This document shows, in pieces, positions 21,825-32,695 of a DNA stretch of 64,000 nucleotides. Made by a program: the position numbers and the translations under genes. The DNA comes from Prochlorococcus sp. AG-347-E23 (GTDB lineage: Bacteria > Cyanobacteriota > Cyanobacteriia > PCC-6307 > Cyanobiaceae): the NCBI GenBank assembly GCA_003281685.1, contig QCBH01000001.1:1-64000 (forward strand), written 5' to 3'. The notes under the pieces are model-generated. The model saw only the letters and a list, made by a program, of their open reading frames with translations. It made no database searches and was not told the origin of the DNA. Numbering within the stretch: position 1 is the first letter of the stretch; each line of letters opens with the position of its first letter.

Positions 21825-22943
21825 TTAACCACCGAAGAATTGAGGAAAAGCAAGTTTTAATCCTGCAGTTATCAAAAGATTAGCAAGAGAAATTGGAAGA
21901 AGAAACTTCCATCCTAGATCTAATAATTGATCTATTCTTACTCTAGGAGTTGTCCAGCGTAGTAATATTGCAATGAAAACTAAAAGATATGCTTTCAAAA
22001 CAGTCATTACAATTCCTATTGATGCAGTGAAAACTTGTATGAAGGGTGCATTAATAGGCAAATTTAGAAACTTAGCTATTAATTCAACTGGAATAGGAAA
22101 TCCCCATCCTCCCAAATAAAGTATTGATACTAGTAAGGCTGAAAGGATTAAGTTAATGTAACTACCAAGGTAGAACAATGCGAATTTCATACCTGCATAT
22201 TCAGTTTGATATCCTGCAACTAACTCTTCTTCGGCTTCAGGTAAGTCAAATGGAAGTCTCTCACATTCTGCAAGAGCACAAATCCAAAAGACTATAAAAC
22301 CAACTGGTTGTCTCCATATATTCCAACTCAAGATTCCAGCACCACTTTGTTGGTTGACAATGTCAATAGTGCTTAGAGAATTAGTCATTAGTACGATAGC
22401 CAGCACAGATAAAGCTAAAGGTATTTCATAACTTATTGATTGAGCTGCTGCCCTTAAACCTCCTAATAAAGAATACTTATTATTTGATGCATATCCGCTC
22501 ATAAGAAGTCCAATTGGCTGGATACTGCTTAAAGCGATCCATAGAAAAATTCCAATACCAACATTACTTATTAAAAGATTTTGTCCAAAAGGAACGATTA
22601 GCCAGGAGAGAATCACTGGGACAAGAACTAATATAGGACCTGCAGTGAAGAGTATCCCATCTGCTTTAGCAGGAATAATATCTTCTTTGACAAGTAACTT
22701 AAGACCATCTGCTATTGGTTGGAGGACTCCAAGCGCTCCTGCATATTCAGGACCTATTCTTTGTTGAGCAGCAGCAGATATTTTTCTTTCGAGCCAAACT
22801 GTTACTAAAACGCCAACAACTGCTGCAACCAAAACCAAAAGCATTGGTAGAGGAAGCCAAATTATATGAGCGACTTCACTAGAAAGGCCAAAACCCTTTA
22901 AAAATTCATTAAAACTATATTCGAGGTCTAAGCCGTATTCCAA
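21825..22943 (-). CDS. ndhA: NAD(P)H-quinone oxidoreductase subunit 1
   Basis: [51 protein letters not shown]. Confidence 0.96.
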   Translation of the reverse strand: MEYGLDLEYSFNEFLKGFGLSSEVAHIIWLPLPMLLVLVAAVVGVLVTVWLERKISAAAQQRIGPEYAGALGVLQPIADGLKLLVKEDIIPAKADGILFTAGPILVLVPVILSWLIVPFGQNLLISNVGIGIFLWIALSSIQPIGLLMSGYASNNKYSLLGGLRAAAQSISYEIPLALSVLAIVLMTNSLSTIDIVNQQSGAGILSWNIWRQPVGFIVFWICALAECERLPFDLPEAEEELVAGYQTEYAGMKFALFYLGSYINLILSALLVSILYLGGWGFPIPVELIAKFLNLPINAPFIQVFTASIGIVMTVLKAYLLVFIAILLRWTTPRVRIDQLLDLGWKFLLPISLANLLITAGLKLAFPQFFGG

Positions 22944-23019
22944 GATTTTTATGTTATTTACTTAATACATTAACTCTTCACAAACAATATGTGTGTTTTT
23001 TTGTGAAAAGCTGCAAATA

Positions 23020-24165
23020 TTATTCTCTATTTTCTAGGCTGATCCAATCTCTTGGTGCTGAGCCAGTATAGATTTGCGATGGTCTAAAAATTCTATTTGC
23101 TCCAAGTTGTTCTCTCCAATGAGCTAACCAACCAGCAACTCTGGATATGGCAAATATTGGAGTAAATAAATCACGAGGAATTCCAAGTTTCCTATAAACA
23201 AGACCAGAATAAAAGTCCACGTTAGGGAATATACCCTTAGGTCCAAGTCTTGATATTGCCTCTGCTTCTAATGATTTTGCAACTTCATACATTTCATCTG
23301 CTCCAAATCTAATAAAAAGCTCTTCTGCCAGTTTTTGAAGAATTATTGCTCTTGGATCTTTGACTTTATATTCTCTATGACCGAAGCCCATAATCTTAAT
23401 TTTATGTTTTATTGCGTTATCTAAAAAAGAAGCAGCATTTGCTGGAGTTTTTATCTCTTCTAACATTGCAATTACATCTTCATTTGCTCCTCCATGCAGT
23501 GGGCCAGCAAGGGTTCCTACTGCAGAGGCGATGACAGCATATGGATCTGTAAGAGTACTTGCAGTAACTCTAGCGCTAAATGTACTTGCGTTTAAACTAT
23601 GTTCGGCATGTAGAATTAGACACCTATCAAAAACTTTTGCAGCTATAGGATCTTGTTCTTTTTCAGTAAGCATGTAAAGAAAATTTGATGAGTAAGTCAA
23701 ATCATCACGAGGTTGAATTGGGTCTTGTCCTTTTCTAATGAGTTGAAACGCAGCAATCATAGTGGGTATTTTTGCTATTAGTCTTATCACTGCGTTGTAT
23801 ATGTAATTTGGATCATCTATTGCTCTACGTGAATAGAAGAGCCCTAACGAAGCCGCACTAGATTGAAGAGCATCCATAGGATGACCAGTCGCGGGGAAAC
23901 ATTTCATCATATCTCTGACTCTAAAACTTAACCTTCTGTGCATCTGAACTTCTTGTTCAAAATCTCTCAGTTGGATAGCTGTGGGCAATTCACCCCAAAT
24001 TAATAAGTAAGCAGTTTCTAAAAAACTGCTTTTTTTGGATAGTTCCTCAATGGAATAGCCTCTGTACAATAATTTACCTTTGTTGCCGTCAATATCACAG
24101 ATTGATGAATTAGTAACTGGGACACCCTCTAATCCTGGTTTTAAAGTTAGTTTGTTACTATCCAA
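23020..24165 (-). CDS. gltA: Citrate synthase
   Basis: LHAEHSLNASTFSARVTAST, GPLHGGANEDV, MGFGHREYKVKDPRA. Confidence 0.95.
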   Translation of the reverse strand: MDSNKLTLKPGLEGVPVTNSSICDIDGNKGKLLYRGYSIEELSKKSSFLETAYLLIWGELPTAIQLRDFEQEVQMHRRLSFRVRDMMKCFPATGHPMDALQSSAASLGLFYSRRAIDDPNYIYNAVIRLIAKIPTMIAAFQLIRKGQDPIQPRDDLTYSSNFLYMLTEKEQDPIAAKVFDRCLILHAEHSLNASTFSARVTASTLTDPYAVIASAVGTLAGPLHGGANEDVIAMLEEIKTPANAASFLDNAIKHKIKIMGFGHREYKVKDPRAIILQKLAEELFIRFGADEMYEVAKSLEAEAISRLGPKGIFPNVDFYSGLVYRKLGIPRDLFTPIFAISRVAGWLAHWREQLGANRIFRPSQIYTGSAPRDWISLENRE

Positions 24166-24289
24166 TTGCTTAATTCAATATCAAATACTTATAGATTAAA
24201 GATAGTCAAATAATTTTTAATTAACCACAAGTTATTAACTTCACCAAAATTTAAAATGATTGTGTTTAAAGCTTGTTCGAAAAACTTTA

Positions 24290-25756
24290 TTAGAGTATTT
24301 TGAGATTTGTTTCTGTATAAAGAATGGGATTTCTCTCTGGAATAGATTGACTTATGATTTCTAGAGATTCTTCTCTTGATATTTTTAAAATATTTCCAAT
24401 GAGAAAATTAAGATCCTCCAAATCAGAAAAATATTCAATTTTATTAGAATTTTCATCTTTGATATCAACTTTTGAATAAAGAAAAGCAGATTTATTTTTA
24501 TAACTTTTAAGGTTAAAAAATTGTTTTGAGATAGTTTCTAATTTTTTACCATCAATTAAGTAATTACTTATGAATTGCAACCCTCCTGATTCTATTGAAT
24601 AGATTTTTTCAAAAGTTAATTGTTTTATTACATCGTTTTTTTCTTCAAGAATATCTTTGGAATAAATTGAGTAAATATCATCATCTTGTTTCAAAGAATA
24701 TTTGTTGAAATCTTTTAGTTTTTTTAAAGTACTTAAATTAAATTGAGTATTAGTATTTTTTTCAAATGTGATAAGCCAATCCTTTTTTGAATTGAGGATT
24801 AGAATATTTTGATTTTCATTTTGACTAAAATCTTCAAAAAAACTTTGTTCAAAATTGTTTATGTAAGGTTTTAAATATTTGTCAAAATTTTTTATTTCAC
24901 TAAAAATTGAAACTTCAGGACTATCTTCATTCTTAATCTCATTATTTAAAAGATTATCATAAGCAAAAATATCAAGATTTTTTTTATTGTTTAATAAATA
25001 TGATTTTAAAATTAAATGTTTATTTTTAAAGTCAAATGTTGTAGCTACAATGTCCTCATTGTTATCAGTAAAATAATCTTTATTAAAAAATATACTTTTT
25101 GCAAACTTTTTCGTAAATAATATATTTTTTTGATTTTTAAGTATAAAAAGTTCTCCCTTATTTTTAAATTTTTCTTCTTTAAATTTATTACTAGAATTAA
25201 TACTATTTTTGATGAATTTTTTATCTGATGAAGCGATTATATAATTATCCTCGTTCCGATATATATAGTTAATGAAATTTAATTTATTTTCTCTATTAAT
25301 TGTAATTATCTCATCAATCTGATCAATTTTGTTAGGCAAATTTAATAAATCATCAATTGTTTTTCCGGGCTTAATTTTAAAAATAATCAAAATATCATCT
25401 TTAAGCTTTTTATTATTCTCAAAAGTCGAGATTACAAGTTCATTATCATATATATCTTCTAATTGATTGTTGCTTAGATCTATACCTAAGTAATTTAATA
25501 TAGAATCCTTTATTAAAACAAAGCTATTTTGATTTTTTTGATCATTATCTTTTTCATTATTGTTAACAATATTAGAACTATCTAAATTTGAAATAAATAA
25601 TAATTTATTTTTTTCAGGTATATACTTTAAAATATTTAGTTGCTCAATATTTATACTTTGGTCCTTACTTTTATTAGCAGAAACCTTTTTGAAACCAAAA
25701 AAAAGTAATAAAGAGAACAATAGTATTATTGCAACTACTCTAAGTTTCATTATCAA
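24290..25756 (-). CDS. DUF3352-like conserved cyanobacterial protein, N-terminal TM anchor
   Basis: 488-aa ORF with N-terminal hydrophobic segment and very Asn/Lys/Ile-rich body; family assignment tentative. Confidence 0.6.
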   Translation of the reverse strand: MIMKLRVVAIILLFSLLLFFGFKKVSANKSKDQSINIEQLNILKYIPEKNKLLFISNLDSSNIVNNNEKDNDQKNQNSFVLIKDSILNYLGIDLSNNQLEDIYDNELVISTFENNKKLKDDILIIFKIKPGKTIDDLLNLPNKIDQIDEIITINRENKLNFINYIYRNEDNYIIASSDKKFIKNSINSSNKFKEEKFKNKGELFILKNQKNILFTKKFAKSIFFNKDYFTDNNEDIVATTFDFKNKHLILKSYLLNNKKNLDIFAYDNLLNNEIKNEDSPEVSIFSEIKNFDKYLKPYINNFEQSFFEDFSQNENQNILILNSKKDWLITFEKNTNTQFNLSTLKKLKDFNKYSLKQDDDIYSIYSKDILEEKNDVIKQLTFEKIYSIESGGLQFISNYLIDGKKLETISKQFFNLKSYKNKSAFLYSKVDIKDENSNKIEYFSDLEDLNFLIGNILKISREESLEIISQSIPERNPILYTETNLKIL

Positions 25757-25839
25757 TGTTTATTTTTATTTTTAACAATAAATTTCCTGCTGCAACTTAA
25801 TTTATTAAATTGTAAATAACACATAATTTATCCTCTCAA

Positions 25840-26190
25840 TTGGGAAATTATCCAAAATCTATAAATGCCTCTACTCTCAATGATTGGTTTAATTCTGAGA
25901 AAGAAGATCCAGTATTGATTGATGTAAGAGAACAGTCAGAGCTTGAGCTAGCTTGTTTCTCAAAAGAATTTTTGCATATACCAATTAGTAAAGTCACATC
26001 TAAATATGTTGAAGAAATATTTGCTGGTTTATTTAACAAAGAAATTGTTGTTACCTGTCATGCCGGAATAAGAAGTTATAACTTTTGTCAATGGTGCTTA
26101 GATAATAATTTTGTAAGCGAAATATGGAATTTGGATGAGGGTATTGATGGATGGAGTAGGTATATTGAGCCATCAATTCCAAGGTATTGA
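25840..26190 (+). CDS. Rhodanese-like domain protein
   Basis: PVLIDVREQSE and VVTCHAGIRS active-site loop; stop abuts trpB stop. Confidence 0.9.
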   Translation: MGNYPKSINASTLNDWFNSEKEDPVLIDVREQSELELACFSKEFLHIPISKVTSKYVEEIFAGLFNKEIVVTCHAGIRSYNFCQWCLDNNFVSEIWNLDEGIDGWSRYIEPSIPRY

Positions 26191-27435
26191 TTAAATATCT
26201 AATGAAGATGCAACAGTATTAACATCTTTGTCACCTCTTCCAGAGCAGTTGATAACTATATGAGTATCTTTTTCAAGAGCAGGACATAATTTATCCAACC
26301 AAGCAAAGGCATGGGACGTTTCAAGTGCTGGAATAATTCCTTCAAGTTCACTAACAAGTCTTAAAGCATCTAAAGCCTCTTGATCTGTTACTGATCCATA
26401 TTCTGCTCTACCTATATCTTTTAAATGGCTATGTTCAGGCCCTACTCCTGGATAATCTAAACCTGCACTTATTGAATGAGCCTCTTGTACTTGACCATTA
26501 TTATCTTGTAAAAGAAGACTCATTGAACCATGCAAAATTCCAACTGACCCTTTAGTGATAGTAGCAGCATGTTTGTCAGTATCAATTCCGCTTCCTGCGG
26601 CTTCAACTCCAATAAGTCTTACAGAAGTTTCTTTAACGAAAGGATGAAAAAGGCCCATTGCATTTGATCCACCACCTACACAAGCAAGTAAAATATCGGG
26701 TAAAGATCCAAACGATTCTAGGCATTGTTTTTTAGTTTCTTCTCCTATAACTGCATGAAAATCTCTCACAATCTTTGGGAAAGGGTGTGGACCTGCAACA
26801 GATCCTAAAATGTAGTGTGTGTTTTCGACATTAGAAACCCAATCTCTAATGGCTTCACTAGTAGCATCCTTAAGTGTTGCAGTTCCTGAATTTACAACTT
26901 TAACTTCAGCTCCTAGAAGCTTCATTCTGAAGACGTTGAGGGATTGTCTTTTCATGTCTTCAGCACCCATATAAATAATACATTTCAAGCCAAATCTCGC
27001 ACATACAGTAGCCGTAGCAACTCCATGCTGACCTGCCCCAGTTTCTGCAATTATTCTTTTTTTGCCCATTCTTATTGCTAATAAAGCTTGTCCAAGGGCA
27101 TTATTAATTTTGTGGGCACCAGTATGATTTAAATCTTCTCTTTTAAGCCATATTCTTGGAGTTGCTTTTTTAGTTTTGTAATGTTCAGTAAGTCTTTTGG
27201 CTTCATAAAGTGGTGTTTCTCTGCCTACATAAGTCTTAAGAAGATGATTTAATTCTTTTACAAAAAGTTTATCTTTCCATGCATTTGACGCAGCTTTTTC
27301 AAGCTCAAAAAGGGCAGGCATTAGGGTTTCAGGAACATATTGACCACCATATTTTCCAAATCTTCCCTCTTTGGAGGGTTGATTTAAATCGTCATTTTTA
27401 TAATTTTGATCTTTGCGAGAAAATGTACTTACCAC
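26191..27435 (-). CDS. trpB: Tryptophan synthase beta chain
   Basis: [39 protein letters not shown] (PLP lysine), [10 protein letters not shown]. Confidence 0.97.
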   Translation of the reverse strand: MVSTFSRKDQNYKNDDLNQPSKEGRFGKYGGQYVPETLMPALFELEKAASNAWKDKLFVKELNHLLKTYVGRETPLYEAKRLTEHYKTKKATPRIWLKREDLNHTGAHKINNALGQALLAIRMGKKRIIAETGAGQHGVATATVCARFGLKCIIYMGAEDMKRQSLNVFRMKLLGAEVKVVNSGTATLKDATSEAIRDWVSNVENTHYILGSVAGPHPFPKIVRDFHAVIGEETKKQCLESFGSLPDILLACVGGGSNAMGLFHPFVKETSVRLIGVEAAGSGIDTDKHAATITKGSVGILHGSMSLLLQDNNGQVQEAHSISAGLDYPGVGPEHSHLKDIGRAEYGSVTDQEALDALRLVSELEGIIPALETSHAFAWLDKLCPALEKDTHIVINCSGRGDKDVNTVASSLDI

Positions 27436-27483
27436 TTTTTCTTTAGAATAAGTATTAACTAACTATAGATTATATTTAAAATA

Positions 27484-27795
27484 ATGGGAAAAAAGAATTG
27501 GATCGAATTTGATAATCAAGAAAAAAGATCTGAAGAAACTTCTGAGGTAGAGACTTTTAATAAAAGATCAAAAATAAATATTTCAAAACAAAAAAAAGGT
27601 AAAAGGGGTAAGACTATCACTTTAATAAGAGGGTTAGGGACTGTGGATGAAATATTATTAAAAGAATTTCTAAAAAAAATTAAAGTTTTTTGTGGTACTG
27701 GAGGAACATTAATTGATAGTAATATCCAGTTACAGGGTGATATGGTATCTAAATCAATTGAGTTCCTTCGTAAAGAGGGATTTCATAATTTATGA
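27484..27795 (+). CDS. SUI1/eIF1-like translation initiation factor family protein
   Basis: GKTITLIRGL...LLKEFLKKIKVFCGTGGTLIDSNIQLQGD SUI1 motif; lysine-rich N-terminal extension. Confidence 0.88.
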   Translation: MGKKNWIEFDNQEKRSEETSEVETFNKRSKINISKQKKGKRGKTITLIRGLGTVDEILLKEFLKKIKVFCGTGGTLIDSNIQLQGDMVSKSIEFLRKEGFHNL

Positions 27796-27822
27796 AGCAA
27801 GGGTTAGGATAGGTTTTTAATT

Positions 27823-28461
27823 TTGATGATTCAAGCAATGAAAGAACAAGATCAAGCAAAGTCAACCAATATAAAGTGGCACAATTTAACTATTGATAGA
27901 AAAAAGTTAGAGAAAATGAGAGGTCATAAAGGAATGGTTATCTGGTTTACAGGTTTATCTGGCTCTGGTAAGAGTACTTTAGCCAACGCTTTAAATGAAG
28001 TTTTACACTTAGATGGTTTTTCGACTTACGTGTTGGATGGAGATAACATTAGACACGGTTTATGTAAAGATCTTGGGTTTTCAGATGAAGATAGAGAAGA
28101 AAATATAAGAAGAATTGGAGAAGTTGCTAATTTATTCATGAATGCTGGGATAATAACTATTACAGCTTTTGTTTCTCCATTTATTAGTGATCGAGATAAG
28201 GTGAGAAAAATTATTGGATCTAAGGATTTTATTGAAGTTTATTGTGCTGCTGATATTACTGTTTGTGAAAGTAGAGATACTAAAGGTCTTTATAAGAAAG
28301 CTCGTTTGGGTGAAATTAAGGAATTTACAGGCATTTCTAGTCCATATCAAGCTCCTCAAAATCCAGAAATTGTTGTTGATACAGGTTTGTTAGATTTAAA
28401 TGATTCCGTTGAAAAAGTTATTAACTACCTTAAAAAAGAAAACTTTCTTAAAAAAGTCTGA
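27823..28461 (+). CDS. cysC: Adenylylsulfate kinase
   Basis: GLSGSGKST P-loop, LDGDNIRHGLCKDLGFSDEDREENIRR. Confidence 0.95.
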   Translation: MMIQAMKEQDQAKSTNIKWHNLTIDRKKLEKMRGHKGMVIWFTGLSGSGKSTLANALNEVLHLDGFSTYVLDGDNIRHGLCKDLGFSDEDREENIRRIGEVANLFMNAGIITITAFVSPFISDRDKVRKIIGSKDFIEVYCAADITVCESRDTKGLYKKARLGEIKEFTGISSPYQAPQNPEIVVDTGLLDLNDSVEKVINYLKKENFLKKV

Positions 28462-28477
28462 TAGAAAAATATAGGTT

Positions 28478-29014
28478 TCATTTATTTTGAAGATAATTTT
28501 CAGCTCCAACAGTTGATAACTTACTATTTTTAGTTCTTACCTGTGTGCGAAGATTTTCTCTGAATTTTTTTAAAGTTTTCTTTATGGATTCATCAAATAA
28601 ACTGATCATTTCTATTGCTAATAATCCAGCATTTTGACCTCCATTAATTGCAACTGTTGCAACTGGAATCCCAGCTGGCATTTGAACTATTGATAAAAGA
28701 GAGTCAATCCCTTTAAGTGTCTTACTCTCTACTGGTACTCCAATTACAGGAATGCAAGTGATGGATGCAAGCATTCCTGGAAGATGAGCAGCACCACCAG
28801 CACCTGCAATTATTACTTTTATGTTTGCTGATTCTGCATTTTTTGCATATTCCATCATTTCAATAGGTGTCCGATGGGCAGAAAGTATACAAACCTCAGT
28901 TTCTATTCCAAATTCTCTTAAAATATCAATGGCAGGTTTCAATGTTTTTAGATCTGAATCACTACCCATTACGACAGCAATTTTATAAATATCTCTTGAA
29001 TTTAATTCTGACAA
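28478..29014 (-). CDS. purE: N5-carboxyaminoimidazole ribonucleotide mutase
   Basis: VVMGSDSDLKTLKPA, SAHRTP, AGAGGAAHLPGMLAS. Confidence 0.95.
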   Translation of the reverse strand: MSELNSRDIYKIAVVMGSDSDLKTLKPAIDILREFGIETEVCILSAHRTPIEMMEYAKNAESANIKVIIAGAGGAAHLPGMLASITCIPVIGVPVESKTLKGIDSLLSIVQMPAGIPVATVAINGGQNAGLLAIEMISLFDESIKKTLKKFRENLRTQVRTKNSKLSTVGAENYLQNK

Positions 29015-29094
29015 AATAACAAATCAATTCTTTCCTATAATGGCGTGCAATTAATTTGGCGCCAGTTAGTTAGTATAAAAAGAATAAATTTTCA

Positions 29095-29802
29095 TTGAAT
29101 ATTATGACTTCAAATAAGATTATCGAAAAAAGTGAAGTTAGGGAATATTTTAATGGTACTGGCTTTGAAAGATGGAATAAAATTTATAGCAAATCAAATG
29201 AAATAAATACAGTTCAGAAAAATATTAGGAAAGGACATCAAAAAACTGTAGATGATGTGGTCTCATACATCAAAAATTATCCTGAACTAGCAAAAAAAAG
29301 TTATTGTGATGCAGGATGTGGTGTAGGAAGTCTTTCAATACCTTTACTAAGACTTGGTATAAAAGAACTACAGGTGAGCGATATTTCTTCTGAAATGATT
29401 AAAGAAACAAAAAAACGTATTAATGAATTGAGTTTGAATCAAGGTAAAATCAAATATGAAGTCTGTGATTTGGAAAAATTAAAAGGATTATTTGATGTTG
29501 TAGTTTGTTTGGATGTATTTATTCATTATCCTCAACCAGTCGCAGAAGAAATGGTCCAACATCTATGCGATTTAAGCAAAGAAAAACTAATCGTTAGCTT
29601 TGCTCCTTATACTCCAGTTCTTGCTGTTCTAAAAAATATTGGGAAATTATTCCCTGGGCCAAGTAAAACTACAAGAGCATATACATTGAAAGAAAAGGGC
29701 ATAATTAATGCTGCTAAAGGAAGAGGATTTAAAGTGGTTAGAAATAAATTAAATCAAGCTCCTTTTTATTTTTCAAAACTAATTGAATTCGAAAAAATTT
29801 AA
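29095..29802 (+). CDS. chlM: Mg-protoporphyrin IX methyltransferase
   Basis: YFNGTGFERWNKIYS, CDAGCGVGSLSIPL SAM motif, FPGPSKTTRAY. Confidence 0.93.
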   Translation: MNIMTSNKIIEKSEVREYFNGTGFERWNKIYSKSNEINTVQKNIRKGHQKTVDDVVSYIKNYPELAKKSYCDAGCGVGSLSIPLLRLGIKELQVSDISSEMIKETKKRINELSLNQGKIKYEVCDLEKLKGLFDVVVCLDVFIHYPQPVAEEMVQHLCDLSKEKLIVSFAPYTPVLAVLKNIGKLFPGPSKTTRAYTLKEKGIINAAKGRGFKVVRNKLNQAPFYFSKLIEFEKI

Positions 29803-29806
29803 TAAT

Positions 29807-30535
29807 TTACTTTACCAAATGATTTTCAAGTGCATAACGAACTAATTCGGTTCGGCTAGATGTACCTGTCTTGATAAAAAGTCTACTTACATATTTTTCA
29901 ACATTTCTAATAGATGTTTCAAGCTGTCTTGCAATTTCCTTGTTCATCAGCCCCTCTGCTACTAGTTGAAGAACACTTGCTTCTCTTGGAGTAAAACTAG
30001 GAAGATTTATCTTATTTTCTGAATTAATAGGATTTTGGTCTGTGAGCATAGATTTTATTTCAGTAATTTGCTTCGCCATTTTGCTTACATCAATATCTGC
30101 GAATCGTGCGGCTTCTTTTAGTAAACGTTCTTGTCTATTGATTACGTTTTTAACTCTCGCAGCTAATTCATCAGGGTCGAAAGGCTTGGAAATATAATCA
30201 TCAACTCCTGCGAGATAACCTTCTGTTCTGTCTAGGGTCATTCCTTTTGCAGTTAGAAAAATAACTGGAGTTCCTCCTAATTTTTCATCCTCTCTAATTT
30301 TTTCTAATAAAGCATAACCATTAGATCGGGGCATCATAATATCGCTAATTATCAAATCAGGAAAAACTGTTTGAGCTTTTTCCCAACCATCCTCTCCATC
30401 AACTGCAATAAATATTTCAAATCCTTCATCTTCTAGAAATGTTTTAACAGCTGTTCTTAAACCAGGCTCATCATCAACTAATAAAATTCTTGATTTTCTT
30501 ACAGGTTCATTATTTATTTGTTTAATTTCATTCAT
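29807..30535 (-). CDS. NarL/FixJ-type response regulator (receiver + LuxR HTH; possibly Ycf29-like)
   Basis: RILLVDDEPGLR, DLIISDIMMPRSNGY, VIFLTAKG, YISKPFDP; C-terminal FTPREASVLQLVAEGLMNKEIARQL. Confidence 0.88.
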   Translation of the reverse strand: MNEIKQINNEPVRKSRILLVDDEPGLRTAVKTFLEDEGFEIFIAVDGEDGWEKAQTVFPDLIISDIMMPRSNGYALLEKIREDEKLGGTPVIFLTAKGMTLDRTEGYLAGVDDYISKPFDPDELAARVKNVINRQERLLKEAARFADIDVSKMAKQITEIKSMLTDQNPINSENKINLPSFTPREASVLQLVAEGLMNKEIARQLETSIRNVEKYVSRLFIKTGTSSRTELVRYALENHLVK

Positions 30536-30594
30536 TTTTTAAATTCTTTAATTTGATTTTCTAGTAATAAATAGAATTTTATATACTAAACATA

Positions 30595-31740
30595 ATGCTA
30601 TCAACTCCCATACTACTAGACTATCAATCTTCGACTCCTTGCTCTAAAGATGTTGTTGATTCTATGAAACCTTTTTGGAGTGAGATATTTTCTAACCCTG
30701 CAAGCAAATCTAATTTGGCGGGGATTAACGCAAGCGCAATATTGGAAGCCTCAAGAGAAAAAATAGAACAAAATTTATTTCTTAAGAATAAAAAAGTTAT
30801 TTTTACAAGTGGAGCAACTGAATCTAATAACTTAGCCTTATTAGGTTTTGCTAGAAATTACTATAAAAAAACAGGAAATTATGGACATATTATTACCTTA
30901 AAAACAGAACATAAAGCAGTTTTAGAGCCTATAAACCAACTAAGAAAAGAGGGATTTATGGTTACAGAAATTAATCCTGAGAAAGATGGCTTGATTTCAG
31001 AAGAAAAATTCAAAAAAAATATAAGAGAAGATACATTTCTTGTTAGTGTCATGTTGGCAAATAACGAAATAGGAGTTATTCAACCTGTAGAAAGTATTTC
31101 TAAGATATGTAAATCGAGAGGTATAACTTTTCACTCTGATTTCGCACAATGTTTAGGTTATATCGAGTTAGATAATCTTTTATTAGATGTAAGTATGATA
31201 ACGATGAGTTCTCACAAAATATATGGTCCTAAAGGGATAGGACTTCTTTTGATAGATGAAAAAATTAATCTTGAGCCTTTAATTGTTGGAGGAGGTCAGG
31301 AGTATGGTCTTAGGTCTGGTACATTACCTCTTCCATTAGTAGTTGGCTTTGCAAAAGCAATAGAGATAGCAGTTTTTAATCAAAAAAATAATGCTGAGAA
31401 ATTACTTTTGTATAGAAATAACCTTTTAGAGGGTTTGTTAGAAAATAATTCTGGTTTATTAATTAATGGCTCAATAGAAAAACGATTACCTCACAATTTA
31501 AATTTGACTATATTGGATTTAAACGGAGCGAAGTTTCATAAACTTTTAAAATCTAAAATAATTTGTTCTAGTGGATCTGCATGCAGTAATGGTGAACCAT
31601 CTCATGTTTTATTAGCCTTAGGTAGATCTTTTAAAGAAGCAGAATCTTCAATAAGGTTAAGTATTGGATTAAGCACTAATTCAAAAGATATAGAACAGGC
31701 AATACAAATTCTTACACATACAATCAAATCATTACGTTAA
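30595..31740 (+). CDS. Cysteine desulfurase (NifS/IscS class)
   Basis: SGATESNNLAL, HSDFAQ, SSHKIYGPKGIG (PLP Lys), SSGSACSNGEPSHVL (catalytic Cys loop). Confidence 0.92.
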   Translation: MLSTPILLDYQSSTPCSKDVVDSMKPFWSEIFSNPASKSNLAGINASAILEASREKIEQNLFLKNKKVIFTSGATESNNLALLGFARNYYKKTGNYGHIITLKTEHKAVLEPINQLRKEGFMVTEINPEKDGLISEEKFKKNIREDTFLVSVMLANNEIGVIQPVESISKICKSRGITFHSDFAQCLGYIELDNLLLDVSMITMSSHKIYGPKGIGLLLIDEKINLEPLIVGGGQEYGLRSGTLPLPLVVGFAKAIEIAVFNQKNNAEKLLLYRNNLLEGLLENNSGLLINGSIEKRLPHNLNLTILDLNGAKFHKLLKSKIICSSGSACSNGEPSHVLLALGRSFKEAESSIRLSIGLSTNSKDIEQAIQILTHTIKSLR

Positions 31741-31754
31741 AAATTATTGGCTCT

Positions 31755-32657
31755 TTAATTTAATTGAGCAATTCTTAACTTTGCACTTCTAGCTCTTTTA
31801 TTCAGTTCGACTTCTTGTTCGGAAGGAGTTATTGGCTTTTTTGTCAGGTTTTTTAGTCTTTGATCATTTTTAAAAGAATTTTTAACTAACCTATCCTCCA
31901 GGGAATGAAAACTAATAATAGAAATAATGCCGCCCGGCAAAAGCCATTCAGGGACAACTTGCAAAAATTTTTCTAATACGTCAATTTCGTTATTAACGGC
32001 AATTCTTAGTGCTTGAAATGTTCTTGTTGCTGGGTGTATTTTTTTATATCTTTGTTTTGGTGGGAAGCAGCCGGCAATAGAATAAGCTAACTCTTTTGTC
32101 CCAGAATATTTACCATTTTCATTCAAATGCATTTTTATTTTCCTAGCAATCTTTCTTGATAATCTCTCATCTCCATATTTATAAATTAGGTTAGCTAGAT
32201 CTTTTTCATTTAAAAACTCAATTAATTTCTCTGCATCAAACTCAAGAGAAGGATTCATGCGCATATCAAGAGGCCCATCTTTTTGGAAACTAAATCCTCT
32301 TTTAGGCTCATCAATTTGGTTACTATTTACTCCAAGATCTGCAATCACAAAAGAAACTTTTTCTTTTGGTACAAAATCCGCAAAATTTGAAGCCTTTATA
32401 TTAATCCTATCTTTAAATTCATAAAGTTTTTTTGATGCTGATTTTCTCGCAAATGGATCTTGATCAAGCCCTATTATATTTAAATCCGAATATTTTCTCA
32501 ATAAATGATAAGAGTGTCCGCCTCCGCCTAAAGTTGCGTCTATTCCTTTAAGTTGGTTGTTATTTATTAATGGGTAATGCTCTAATGAAGCCATAATCTC
32601 ATCTGTCATGACTGATTTATGATTGAAAAAAGATGAATCAGATAGGTCAGTTTGCAT
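31755..32657 (-). CDS. rsmH: 16S rRNA (cytosine1402-N4)-methyltransferase
   Basis: HKSVMTDEIM, DATLGGGGHS, GLDQDPFA, DLGVNSNQID, RTFQALRIAVN. Confidence 0.96.
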   Translation of the reverse strand: MQTDLSDSSFFNHKSVMTDEIMASLEHYPLINNNQLKGIDATLGGGGHSYHLLRKYSDLNIIGLDQDPFARKSASKKLYEFKDRINIKASNFADFVPKEKVSFVIADLGVNSNQIDEPKRGFSFQKDGPLDMRMNPSLEFDAEKLIEFLNEKDLANLIYKYGDERLSRKIARKIKMHLNENGKYSGTKELAYSIAGCFPPKQRYKKIHPATRTFQALRIAVNNEIDVLEKFLQVVPEWLLPGGIISIISFHSLEDRLVKNSFKNDQRLKNLTKKPITPSEQEVELNKRARSAKLRIAQLN

Positions 32658-32695
32658 AACTTTCGACTAAGATTTATTTAGAAGTTAAATTTCGA

